Of a stretch of DNA of 64,000 nt, positions 24,685 to 32,880 are shown one piece after another. Numbering within the stretch: position 1 is the first letter of the stretch; each line of letters starts with the position of its first letter. The DNA is from Candidatus Hydrogenisulfobacillus filiaventi. GTDB taxonomy: Bacteria; Bacillota; Sulfobacillia; Sulfobacillales; R501. The stretch lies in the NCBI GenBank assembly GCA_902809825.1, contig LR778114.1:1798001-1862000 (forward strand), read 5' to 3'. A program made the position numbers and the translations under genes. Below the pieces are notes generated by a model. It saw only the letters and a program-made list of their open reading frames with translations, was not told the origin of the DNA and did not search any database.

Positions 24685-26136
24685 CTACTCGCCCGAGAAC
24701 CCACTGGGGCCGAGACCCCAGATCCGCTCCACACGCCAGACGCTCAGCGTCGTGTGAAGGGGCAGACCGAAGAAGTACAGCGTGTACGGCACCTGGAGCG
24801 TGCCGGCCACGTAGGGGCCGCCGGGTTCCACCGTGGACCCCGCCTCCGTGACGGCTCCACCCATGCCCCATTGCAGGTGGGTCAGCTGCAGTGGACCGCT
24901 CCAGGCGGTGGCCGATGGCGGCGACTGCGCCGTCGGCGTGAACAGGGCGTGATGCGGCCCCTGCGCCTGCACCTGCGCCCGCAGGTCCGCCGCGATGGTC
25001 TGGATGGCGGCCTGGCTAGCCGCGGACCCGCTCCACGTGATGCCCGGCGCCGTGCCCTGGGTGGACCCGTCCGTCAGCGGCCCCGTCCACGACGCCTGCT
25101 GCCCCGTCTGGGGATTGAACACCGTCACCTGCACCTGATCGCCCAGCTGATCCACCCAGGTGCCCTGCCCGTAGCCGCCCGCGAAGCCGTCCAGCACAAT
25201 CTGCGTGGGGGACCAGCTCTGGTAGTCCATCGTCACCACGTTCTGATCGGTGCCGCCATTGGTGTACCCGCCCTGCCAGGACCGGGACAGGTCGTTGAAG
25301 GCGAAGGATGCCGTGTCCCCCGTGTAGGGCAGCGTCGCGGTGGGCGCTTGGGCCGGGCGCGTCCACAGGCCGAACAGGTTGACGCTTTCGGTGGCTCCCA
25401 CCGTAATTTGATACGTACCTGGTTCTAATGGGGGGCTTTGCCAGTCGATCAGGGGCGTCGACCCGTTTTGGGTGTTCCAATTGGCGCCGCCTGTGTAAGA
25501 CCCGTTGGTCACGACCGCTCCGGTGATGGTGTTGGTGACGGTCACGGTGCCGACCACATTGGACCAGTTGCTGTCCCAGGCATACGGCGGCGTTTGCAAA
25601 CTCAACTGCTCGGTTTGCCCTTGCGGAACCGTAAACGTCGTGGTGGCCGTGGCGTACCCGTTGCCCCGGTTCAGCACCTCGCCGGCATCGGCTCTGCAAA
25701 AATTGGCCACCCACCCAGTGAAGGTCCAGCCGCCATTGCAGGCGTTGTTCACTTGTGTCCAGGAGGCGCTGGTGGTATTCTCCGGCACGGGCGCGTTGCC
25801 AAAGCCGGAGCCGTCGATCGTGATCTGCAGGTCTTGACCCGAACCGCTGAACGAGACGGCAGAGATACGGATCCCGTTCCCGTTCTGGATGGAGCCCCCG
25901 ATGCCCGGCTGGCCGGCGTGGTCCTCCACCCCCTGGGTGGCGGCGGCGGCCAGGCCCGCCGTGAGGGCGGCCCGGAGATCCGCCCGGGCGGTGGCGGCCT
26001 GGGCGTAGTTCCAGTACGCCTGGGCCAGCACCAGCACGATGGGCACCAGCAGCACGGCCAGCAGGAACGTGCTGAGGCCGCGCCGGTCGGCCCATCGACG
26101 GGCAATCCGCGCCCGCCAGCACTTGCGGTCCCGCAT
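24685..26136 (-). CDS. TadE/TadG-like protein with large exported domain (483 aa)
   Basis: Basic N-terminus then one span (STFLLAVLLVPIVLVLAQAYWNY, residues ~22-44) in the position of TadE/TadG proteins. The rest is a long Thr/Asn/Gly-rich, beta-rich exported region with many Trp and only two Cys, no repeats with known names. Start is 3 bases after the previous stop. Probably a surface-exposed, tip- or adhesin-like component of pilus 2. Confidence 0.65.
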   Translation of the reverse strand: MRDRKCWRARIARRWADRRGLSTFLLAVLLVPIVLVLAQAYWNYAQAATARADLRAALTAGLAAAATQGVEDHAGQPGIGGSIQNGNGIRISAVSFSGSGQDLQITIDGSGFGNAPVPENTTSASWTQVNNACNGGWTFTGWVANFCRADAGEVLNRGNGYATATTTFTVPQGQTEQLSLQTPPYAWDSNWSNVVGTVTVTNTITGAVVTNGSYTGGANWNTQNGSTPLIDWQSPPLEPGTYQITVGATESVNLFGLWTRPAQAPTATLPYTGDTASFAFNDLSRSWQGGYTNGGTDQNVVTMDYQSWSPTQIVLDGFAGGYGQGTWVDQLGDQVQVTVFNPQTGQQASWTGPLTDGSTQGTAPGITWSGSAASQAAIQTIAADLRAQVQAQGPHHALFTPTAQSPPSATAWSGPLQLTHLQWGMGGAVTEAGSTVEPGGPYVAGTLQVPYTLYFFGLPLHTTLSVWRVERIWGLGPSGFSGE

Positions 26137-26138
26137 CT

Positions 26139-27113
26139 CTAGACATCTCCCGTCGTAATGGTGCCCGGCGGCGGATTGGCCGGATAGAAGAGACCCTGCC
26201 AGGCGCTGGGGTCCGCCGTGGACAGGAGCACTTGGCCTGTCTTTTGATCCACGACCTCCAGATACAACTGGGTGGGATTGGGCTGTCCGGATCCGTTGGG
26301 CACGATGTTCAGGCTCCCACCCGTGCCGTCGTTGTTGGTGACCTCCACCGCCAGCACGTTCTGGGCCTGGGCGGTGCCCGCCGGCAAGGTGGCGGGGGTC
26401 CAGCCCGTCTGGTTCAGGGCCACCGATCCGACGGCGGCTCCGTTCATCCAAAGGGCGGCTCCGTCATCCGCAAACGCCTTCACGACCAGCGGGTCGCCTG
26501 GGGGGGCGGAGAACCGGGCCGTCACCAGCCAAATCCCATTGGGCTGATTGCCCGGTCCCGGGCCGATGGCAGGCTGATCGCCCGACCAAGACTCCCCATA
26601 CCCTTGCACGGGCTGCGCCCCCGGCAGTTGCCCCGTGGTGATCCAGGTGGGGCTGTTCCAGGCCAGCGTGGCTCCGCCGGTGCCCCCCGCCGCCTGGGTG
26701 TACGCCGACCCCGTCACGCCCTGCTGGCTGGCGGCGCTCTGGGGCACGTACTGGCTCACCCCGTCCGCCGTCTCCTGCACGCCCACCGAGAACGGCACAT
26801 AGCCCACAATGCGCAGCGGCAGCCGCGTGTTCACGGTCAGGCTGAGGGGATTGCCGTACGCGACCCGTTCCCCGGACGGGCTCGGCAGGATGTTCACGTC
26901 CGCCGGGTTGAACCCCGCCTGCTGGAGGTCCTGCGCCACGGCCTGCTGCACCTGGCTGGTGTAGCCGCCCGCCACCTGCATGGCCTCGACCCCCACCTCG
27001 GCCGCCCGCGCCAGCGCCGCCTCCGCGCCCTGGATTCGGTTGATCGTCCAGCCGAAGGTCCCAACCAGAAGCAGCACAAGCATCCCCAGCAGCGCCCCAA
27101 CCTGCGTGGACAT
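26139..27113 (-). CDS. TadE-like protein with jelly-roll-like exported domain
   Basis: 324 aa from ATG behind GGGAGGCGG. N-terminal span (GALLGMLVLLLVGTFGWTIN), then an exported region with AFADDGAALWMNGAAVG followed by TGWTPATLPAG and VLAVEVTNNDG, the look of PA14/galactose-binding-like lectin modules. Such modules bind sugars in other proteins; here it is inference. Operon partner of the 24685 gene. Confidence 0.6.
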   Translation of the reverse strand: MSTQVGALLGMLVLLLVGTFGWTINRIQGAEAALARAAEVGVEAMQVAGGYTSQVQQAVAQDLQQAGFNPADVNILPSPSGERVAYGNPLSLTVNTRLPLRIVGYVPFSVGVQETADGVSQYVPQSAASQQGVTGSAYTQAAGGTGGATLAWNSPTWITTGQLPGAQPVQGYGESWSGDQPAIGPGPGNQPNGIWLVTARFSAPPGDPLVVKAFADDGAALWMNGAAVGSVALNQTGWTPATLPAGTAQAQNVLAVEVTNNDGTGGSLNIVPNGSGQPNPTQLYLEVVDQKTGQVLLSTADPSAWQGLFYPANPPPGTITTGDV

Positions 27114-27140
27114 GGCTCCGCCTCCCTTCCGCAAACGAGC

Positions 27141-27169
27141 ACCGGCCCCCGCCGGAAGCGGGGGCCGGT
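27141..27169 (-). terminator. GC hairpin after pilin gene
   Basis: ACCGGCCCCCGC / GCGGGGGCCGGT with a short loop; could keep pilin mRNA above the level of the downstream genes. Confidence 0.5.
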
Positions 27170-27174
27170 CCGTC

Positions 27175-27369
27175 CTAGCCGGTGGTGCCGGCGATCTGGT
27201 TGATGAAGCTCTGCTCCCACTGGCCGATGGCCCCGTTCGGCTGCACCGCCTCGTAGATGACCAGGGCGAGCACCAGCACGATCACCACCAGCAGCCCTTC
27301 TCCCACCAGGTTGTTCACGCCGCGCCGGTCCGCCCACAGGCGGATCAGCCGCATCCATGCCCAAGCCAT
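27175..27369 (-). CDS. pilin-like protein, cluster 2 (64 aa)
   Basis: Short basic leader with ADRRGVNNLVGEGLL then a span LVVIVLVLALVIYEAV and a small C-terminal domain. The same ADRRG before a span recurs in the TadG-like gene (26136), suggesting a shared processing site. ATG behind AAGGAGGG. Confidence 0.65.
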   Translation of the reverse strand: MAWAWMRLIRLWADRRGVNNLVGEGLLVVIVLVLALVIYEAVQPNGAIGQWEQSFINQIAGTTG

Positions 27370-27434
27370 CCGGATCCCCCTCCTTGGTTGTCAGCCGGGA
27401 AGACGGGGAGCGCGCAAGCACCCCCACACCACAA

Positions 27435-27463
27435 CGCCCCCGCCCCGATAGGGGGGCGGGGGC
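27435..27463 (-). terminator. GC hairpin between tadC and pilin, cluster 2
   Basis: CGCCCCCGCCCC / GGGGCGGGGGCG with a short loop, right after the tadC stop; no U-run. Confidence 0.4.
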
Positions 27464-27482
27464 GGAATGAACCGGGACGGGA

Positions 27483-28310
27483 TCACCCCAGGTGCAGGCC
27501 ATGGAGGCTGGACAAGAGCCAGCCGCCCACCAGCCAGATCACCATGCCCATGAGGCCCAGGCCCGGCGCCAGGGTGAGCACCAGGTCCAGCATCTGAGCC
27601 CGCTCCAGGGCCGCCCGATGCCGGGCCGCCGCCAAGAGGTCCTCCAGCGGCGCGAGGGCGGATCCGGACAGCCGCACCGTCCAGAGGTCCCCCAGCGTCT
27701 GCGCGACGATGCGGAACTCCAGGCGATCCACCCGGGCGGCCAGCCGGCCCAAGGCCGCGGCGGGCGCCTCCATCCGGGCCCCCGCCGTGCGCATGGCCAC
27801 CAGCGTGGTGGCGAGCTCCCTCCGCAAAGGCTGGCGGACATGGGGCAGCACCGCCTGCAGGCTGTCCGGCACCGTCCGGCCCAGGTCCAGATGTACCCGC
27901 AAAAGGGTCAAAAGCCGCGGCAGTTCCCCCACCATGGTGGCCTGCCACTCGCGGTAGGCCCGGGCGATGTGCCAGCCGGCCCCCTTCCAGGCCAGCCACA
28001 CCCATCCCGGCCAGAGCGCCCAGCTCCAGGCGTGCAGCCACTGCGAGGCGACGGCCGCCAGGATGCTGCCCACCCCCCCGGCGAAGGCCGCCACCTGCCA
28101 GACCGGCCAGCCCAGGGCTTCCAGCTGCCGGCGCGTCTCCTCGCCCAGCCGAGCCCGGACCCCGCGCCAGAAGCGCCGGCCCAGACGACGCCAGGACTCC
28201 TGGCGCTCCTGGCTGGCCCGGCCGAAGACGAAGCGGCGGGTTGGTCGCAACAGGGACCAGACGCCCCAGCCCAGGAGTCCCGCCGCCCCCAGTGCGATGA
28301 GCCCCGTCAT
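27483..28310 (-). CDS. tadC: TadC-like platform protein, cluster 2
   Basis: 275 aa: two N-terminal spans, T2SSF-like region (GELPRLLTLLRVHLDLGRTVPD) and C-terminal span GLGLMGMVIWLVGGWLL. ATGA overlap with tadB. Confidence 0.8.
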   Translation of the reverse strand: MTGLIALGAAGLLGWGVWSLLRPTRRFVFGRASQERQESWRRLGRRFWRGVRARLGEETRRQLEALGWPVWQVAAFAGGVGSILAAVASQWLHAWSWALWPGWVWLAWKGAGWHIARAYREWQATMVGELPRLLTLLRVHLDLGRTVPDSLQAVLPHVRQPLRRELATTLVAMRTAGARMEAPAAALGRLAARVDRLEFRIVAQTLGDLWTVRLSGSALAPLEDLLAAARHRAALERAQMLDLVLTLAPGLGLMGMVIWLVGGWLLSSLHGLHLG

Positions 28311-29209
28311 GGTGCCGCCTCCTCGAACTGGGCCGGATCCGCTTGCCGGAGGGTGTGCTGGGCGACGGCAAGACCCGCCAAGAGGACGCCGAGTCCCGCC
28401 AGCGCCAGCCCCTGGCCCAGGGCCGATGCCCGGAACACCGCCATGGTCGTGGGATCCAGCACCCAGCCCGCCAGCCAGGCCCCGATGGGGGCGGCCGTGA
28501 ACAACCAGCCCAAGAGCTGGCCGCTGGCGAGCTGGCCCAGCCGCTGCTCGTCCTCGGCCAGCCGGCCGCCCCAGGCCGCCAGCAAATCCGCCAGGAGGTC
28601 GTCCGCCGGCCGGGCGGCGCGGTCGGTGGCCAGAATGTCGGCCAGGAGGCGCAACTCGGCATGGCCTAAGCGATCCGCCAGCCGGGCGAGGCCCTGCTCC
28701 AGCGGCTCCCGGCCCAACCGGTCCCGGGCCAGCGCCTCCGCGAGCCAGCCCCGCAAGGGCGGATCCGCCTCCGGGGCCAGCCGCATGAGGGCCACCCGGG
28801 GATGGCCCGCGAGGGCCAGCGTGTAGCGCAGCGTGTTGGCCAGCGCGTAGGCGGCTCGGTCCGCCGCCCGCCAGCGGGCCCGGGCCCAGCCGTCCAGCAG
28901 GATGGGCGGCAGCCAGAGGGCGGCCACGCCCAGGACGCCGGCCACCAGCACCAGATGGGTGACCGCCAAGGCCAGCACCCCCAGCGCCCCCGCCGTCCCC
29001 GCCTGCAATGGACGCAGCCAGCGGGCGGATCCGGGCAGGTCGAGGACCCACCAGCGCCGGTCCCAGGCCGTCCGGAGCTCCGGGGCTGCCGCCGGCTCCG
29101 TCGCGGGCGGGGGCCCGGCGACAAAGCGGAACCGAGCCGGTGCCGGGGCCGACAACCACCAGGCGGCCAAGCCGGCCAACGCCGCCACCAGCGCCACCGC
29201 CGCAGTCAT
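28307..29209 (-). CDS. tadB: TadB-like platform protein, cluster 2
   Basis: 300 aa: N-terminal span, paired spans near residues 70-105, T2SSF-like helical region (YALANTLRYTLALAGHP) and two C-terminal spans. Overlaps cpaF and tadC by ATGA. Confidence 0.8.
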   Translation of the reverse strand: MTAAVALVAALAGLAAWWLSAPAPARFRFVAGPPPATEPAAAPELRTAWDRRWWVLDLPGSARWLRPLQAGTAGALGVLALAVTHLVLVAGVLGVAALWLPPILLDGWARARWRAADRAAYALANTLRYTLALAGHPRVALMRLAPEADPPLRGWLAEALARDRLGREPLEQGLARLADRLGHAELRLLADILATDRAARPADDLLADLLAAWGGRLAEDEQRLGQLASGQLLGWLFTAAPIGAWLAGWVLDPTTMAVFRASALGQGLALAGLGVLLAGLAVAQHTLRQADPAQFEEAAP

Positions 29210-30486
29210 GGGGCCACCTCCCATGGGGCCGGGGGCCAGCCGCCACCGTTGTCCAGGATCTTCCGCACCCGGGCCGGGGAGAGCTCGCCCACGGCCACAT
29301 GGCGGCCCGCCTCCGGGTCCCAGCGCCACAAATCCCGCATGCCGGTCCCGTCCGGCTCGCTGATGCGGGTGACGCGCCGCGTGCCGTCGGCGAACTTGTC
29401 CACATGCGCCACCAGGCCGAAGACCTGGTAGGCCTCGCGGGTGATGCTCTCCAGGCTCACGTCCCAGCCCGCCCGCTGGGCGAGCCAGAACAGGCGAGGC
29501 CCGAAGCGCTCCGGCGCCTCGAGGTGCATGGTGGTGAGCATGCCCCCGTGTTCGCTCATGCCCGCCTCCAGCATGTCGAGCGCCTCCACGCTGCGCACCT
29601 CGCCCACGAGAAGCCGGTCCGGGCGCATGCGCAGGGCGTTCACGAAGAGGTCGTGCAGGGTGATGGTGAGCTCGTTCCCCTGGCCCTGGGTGCTGACGAG
29701 GGGCACGGTGTGGGGATGGACGAGCCGGAGCTCCTCGGTGTCCTCGAGGGTGATCACCCGTTCCGCCGGGTCGGTGAGGGCCGCGTTGGCCAGGGCCCGC
29801 AGGTTGGTGGTCTTGCCCGCGCCGGTGGAGCCGGACAGCAACACGTTCAGCCGGCCACGCACGGCGGCCACCAGGAGGCCCGCCATCTCCGCCGTCAGCA
29901 CCCCCAGGCGGACGAGATCCGCGAGCTCCAGGGCCAGGCCCTGGTTGCGCTTCCGGATGGTGATCACGGCCCCCTTGGGGCAGAGCGCGGGATGGACCAG
30001 ATTCACGCGGCTACCGTCCGGCCAGGTGAGGTCCACCCGGGGATGCGCCTGCTGGAACCGGCGGCCCACCTTGGCCGCCAGGTCCTCCGCCACCCGGAAG
30101 GCCGCCTCCGGCGAGGGCAGGTCGGGCTCCCTGTGCCACCGGCCCGCTCGTTCCACCCAGACCATGGTCCCGGTCACCGCGATCTCGGTGACCAGGGGGT
30201 CCTCCAGGTAGGCCTGCAAGGGGCCGGCCCCCAGCACCGCCGCCCACAGGTCCGTCCGCAGGCGGCGGGCCAGATCCGCCGGGGCTCCCGTCTCCGCCAG
30301 GGCCTGGGCGATGGCCTCGGCCACCGCCCGCTCCTGGCCGGCGGGATCCGCCAAGAGGCCGCTGTAATGCCGGGTCAGCCAGTCCGTGGCCGCCCGCCGG
30401 GCCGCGAGGTACGCATCGGAAACCTCCGGCACCGCCTGTGACGGGGCCGGTGCCAGAGGACCGGCCCCGCCGCTCCACGTCCGCAT
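29206..30486 (-). CDS. cpaF: CpaF/TadA secretion ATPase, cluster 2
   Basis: 426 aa. Walker A GSTGAGKT at residues 219-226, [10 protein letters not shown] after it, and [11 protein letters not shown] as the Walker B-like block. Same operon order as cluster 1. The two CpaF proteins are clearly related but well diverged, so cluster 2 is not a recent copy of cluster 1. Confidence 0.9.
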   Translation of the reverse strand: MRTWSGGAGPLAPAPSQAVPEVSDAYLAARRAATDWLTRHYSGLLADPAGQERAVAEAIAQALAETGAPADLARRLRTDLWAAVLGAGPLQAYLEDPLVTEIAVTGTMVWVERAGRWHREPDLPSPEAAFRVAEDLAAKVGRRFQQAHPRVDLTWPDGSRVNLVHPALCPKGAVITIRKRNQGLALELADLVRLGVLTAEMAGLLVAAVRGRLNVLLSGSTGAGKTTNLRALANAALTDPAERVITLEDTEELRLVHPHTVPLVSTQGQGNELTITLHDLFVNALRMRPDRLLVGEVRSVEALDMLEAGMSEHGGMLTTMHLEAPERFGPRLFWLAQRAGWDVSLESITREAYQVFGLVAHVDKFADGTRRVTRISEPDGTGMRDLWRWDPEAGRHVAVGELSPARVRKILDNGGGWPPAPWEVAP

Positions 30487-30504
30487 CGGGGCGCCCTCCC
30501 TTCC

Positions 30505-31815
30505 TTATCCCAACAGCCGCTGCCGGCGTCCGAACCGCCAACCCCGGGCCGCGGGCCCCGGCACCGCCAACAGGCGGCGCAGCAGGGCGGCCCACGGGCC
30601 CCGGCGCTGGCCCCAGGCCACCGGCTGATGCCGGTCCCAGGCCAGCGGCTGGCGGGCGTCATAGGGCACGACCCCCAACAGCGGCAGCCCCAGGGTCCGG
30701 GCCAGATCCCCGGGATCCCGCCCGCCGCCCGTGGGACTGCGCCGCACCACCAGGAGGCGGCGAGGGGCACGGATGGCCGCGAACTGGGCCAGCTGGTGCA
30801 AATACCAGGCCGTCTGCAGTTCAGCCCCCGGGTCCGGGGTGCTCACCACGACGATGGCCGACGCCCGCTCCAAGGCCCGCAGGGTGCCGGGATCCCCGAG
30901 GTCCCAGGCGGTGTCCACCACCACCAGCCGGTGCCGCCGGCGCAGGAGGTCCAGCAGCGCGTCCGCCACGGGGGCGGGCACCACCGCCGGCGTGAGATCC
31001 CGGACCGGACCGGGCACCAGATGGACGCCGGGCGCCGCCCAGGGCAGCCGCTCCATCCAGTCGGCCACCAGCCGCAGATCCGTGGGCGTGAGAGGGTCCT
31101 GCTCGGGCTCCACCACCGTGGCCAAGAGGCGGCGCAGATCCGGCTGGGGCCGGTCGGGATCCTGGAAGGTGTACCAGAGATCCGGCTTGGGCGCGTCCAG
31201 ATCCAAACCGGCCACCGGCTCCACGCCCAACGCCCGGGCCGCCGCCAGCAGGTTGGCCGCAGTGCTGGTCTTGCCGACGCCGGCCTTGCCGGAGGCCACC
31301 ACCAGCACGGGCGTGTCCTCCCAGGGCAAGGGAGCGGCCGCCGCTTCCGCAGGGGCCGCCAGCTCCGGTCGCGCCGCGGCCACCGGCGCTGCCGGCTCCG
31401 GAATGGGAGGTGCGGGGGGCGGGGCGTCCACAGGAATCCCGGCAGGCGTGTCCAACCAGCTCTGCACCGCGTCCGGTGCAATCTGGGCACCCGGCAGCAC
31501 ATCGAGCCCCGCCGCCTCGCAGGCGGAGGCCACCGGTTGCCCGCGCCCGTCCAGGACGCCCACCAGCACCAGGATGCGGGCGGTGGGGTCCGCCGTGCGG
31601 CAGGCGGCGGCCCAGGCCGCCCAGTCGGGGGGCGCGCCGGGGGCGAAGCGGGTCACGACCGCCCAGGACCCGGGATGGCGGGCCAGCCGCGCCGGCAGCG
31701 CCGTCGCGGGGACGGGGACCCACGGGCTGGGGGGATGGACCAGAGTCTGCAGCGCCTGGGCGGCTGTGGGATGGGCCGCCAGGAAGCAGAGCCGTTTGCC
31801 GGGCATACGTGTCAT
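30505..31815 (-). CDS. tadZ: TadZ/CpaE-like ATPase, cluster 2
   Basis: 436 aa. N-terminal receiver-like domain, Ala/Pro-rich linker (residues ~130-165), P-loop SGKAGVGKTS at ~175-184 of the MinD/ParA type. The ribosome site GGAGGAGG lies just after the U-run of the preceding terminator. Confidence 0.8.
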   Translation of the reverse strand: MTRMPGKRLCFLAAHPTAAQALQTLVHPPSPWVPVPATALPARLARHPGSWAVVTRFAPGAPPDWAAWAAACRTADPTARILVLVGVLDGRGQPVASACEAAGLDVLPGAQIAPDAVQSWLDTPAGIPVDAPPPAPPIPEPAAPVAAARPELAAPAEAAAAPLPWEDTPVLVVASGKAGVGKTSTAANLLAAARALGVEPVAGLDLDAPKPDLWYTFQDPDRPQPDLRRLLATVVEPEQDPLTPTDLRLVADWMERLPWAAPGVHLVPGPVRDLTPAVVPAPVADALLDLLRRRHRLVVVDTAWDLGDPGTLRALERASAIVVVSTPDPGAELQTAWYLHQLAQFAAIRAPRRLLVVRRSPTGGGRDPGDLARTLGLPLLGVVPYDARQPLAWDRHQPVAWGQRRGPWAALLRRLLAVPGPAARGWRFGRRQRLLG

Positions 31816-31827
31816 CGCCTCCTCCAA

Positions 31828-31862
31828 CAAAAAAACCGCCGCCTCCGGGCAGGAGGCGGCGG
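31828..31862 (-). terminator. intrinsic terminator directly upstream of tadZ
   Basis: CCGCCGCCTCC / GGAGGCGGCGG stem followed by TTTTTTTGTT on the minus strand, only 13 bases from the tadZ ATG. Ends the Cys-rich gene transcript or acts as an attenuator for the tad operon. Confidence 0.8.
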
Positions 31863-31879
31863 GACGGAGGGCATCGGCC

Positions 31880-32863
31880 TTAGGGGGTGCCGGGTACCGG
31901 CACCGGAATGGCGAACGGGCAGTCGGTGGGGTCGTACTGCTCCTCCTCCCAGTGGTTCACGCCGGGGCTCTGGGAGGACCCGCAGGACGTGCTGGAGGTG
32001 GTGTTGCCGTTGCTCCAGTGCGTATAGGTGGTGGTGCAGGTGGTGGTCGTCACGGTGTAGGGCTGGCGCATCTTGTAGATCCCGAAGCCCGGACCGGGCT
32101 GGAGGCTCCCCGGCGGATACGGCCAGTCCCCCGTGCCGTTGGCGTAGTGCATGCCCTGCGGCACCGGAGCCCCTTGGATCGGCCCGTATGGCGGGTACGT
32201 CGTCAGGGCCGGGCGGGGCATGCACGCCTGGAACGTGCCCGTGGTCTGCCCATAGCTGGTGGACGATGACGACGAGGAGCTGCTGCTGGTGCCGGTGACG
32301 TAGATGGGCGGGGGTGTGTAAACGGGGGGCGGAGTCGGGCTGGGCGTCGGGCTCGGAGTCGGGCTGGGCGTCGGGCTCGGAGTCGGAGCTGGAGAGGGAG
32401 AAGGATTGGATGACGCGCATCCAGACGTACACCAGGATGCGCCTCCGGTATAGGGAGCCCCGTTTTCCTGTCCGCAAGAGTTGTAGGGTTGGAAAAGACC
32501 GGAACCACAACCGGTGCAGGACAGGAATTTCGACGCTCCCCATCCTGAACACCCGGTCCCCGAATTGACGAAGCACTGGCATCCGCCGCAGTTATTGCCG
32601 CCCCTGTAGCACCGGAGCGTGCCATTGCCGCCATCGCAGGAGCCCGCCTCGTAGCTGGAACAGGCATAGGACTTGCTGTGGCACCAGCTCGGCGGGTTGG
32701 ATCCGGAGCACTGGGAGTTGCCGCCATGATTACCACCAGCATTACCAGCATTACCAGTACCACTAGCCAAAGCCTGCCCACCGAGAAAGCCCAAGCAAGC
32801 CAACGCCGCTCCCGTGATGGCCATCATCCAGGAACGGGATGGCGAACGGATGCGCAGACGCAC
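31880..32863 (-). CDS. Cys-rich secreted protein of Tad cluster 2
   Basis: GTG start after GAGGTG. Signal peptide ending GGQALA, a Gly/Asn-rich stretch, then a region of about 100 aa with some 15 Cys, a linker of PSPTPSPT repeats, a run of Ser (nine), and a C-terminal domain with HWEEEQYDPTDCPF. The EEEQYDPxxCP end matches EEVYDPNLCP of the cluster 1 cassettes, so all these secreted proteins share a C-terminal tail type. Probably disulfide-bonded outside the cell. Confidence 0.7.
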   Translation of the reverse strand: MRLRIRSPSRSWMMAITGAALACLGFLGGQALASGTGNAGNAGGNHGGNSQCSGSNPPSWCHSKSYACSSYEAGSCDGGNGTLRCYRGGNNCGGCQCFVNSGTGCSGWGASKFLSCTGCGSGLFQPYNSCGQENGAPYTGGASWCTSGCASSNPSPSPAPTPSPTPSPTPSPTPSPTPPPVYTPPPIYVTGTSSSSSSSSSTSYGQTTGTFQACMPRPALTTYPPYGPIQGAPVPQGMHYANGTGDWPYPPGSLQPGPGFGIYKMRQPYTVTTTTCTTTYTHWSNGNTTSSTSCGSSQSPGVNHWEEEQYDPTDCPFAIPVPVPGTP

Positions 32864-32880
32864 TGGGGATCACCTCGCTC

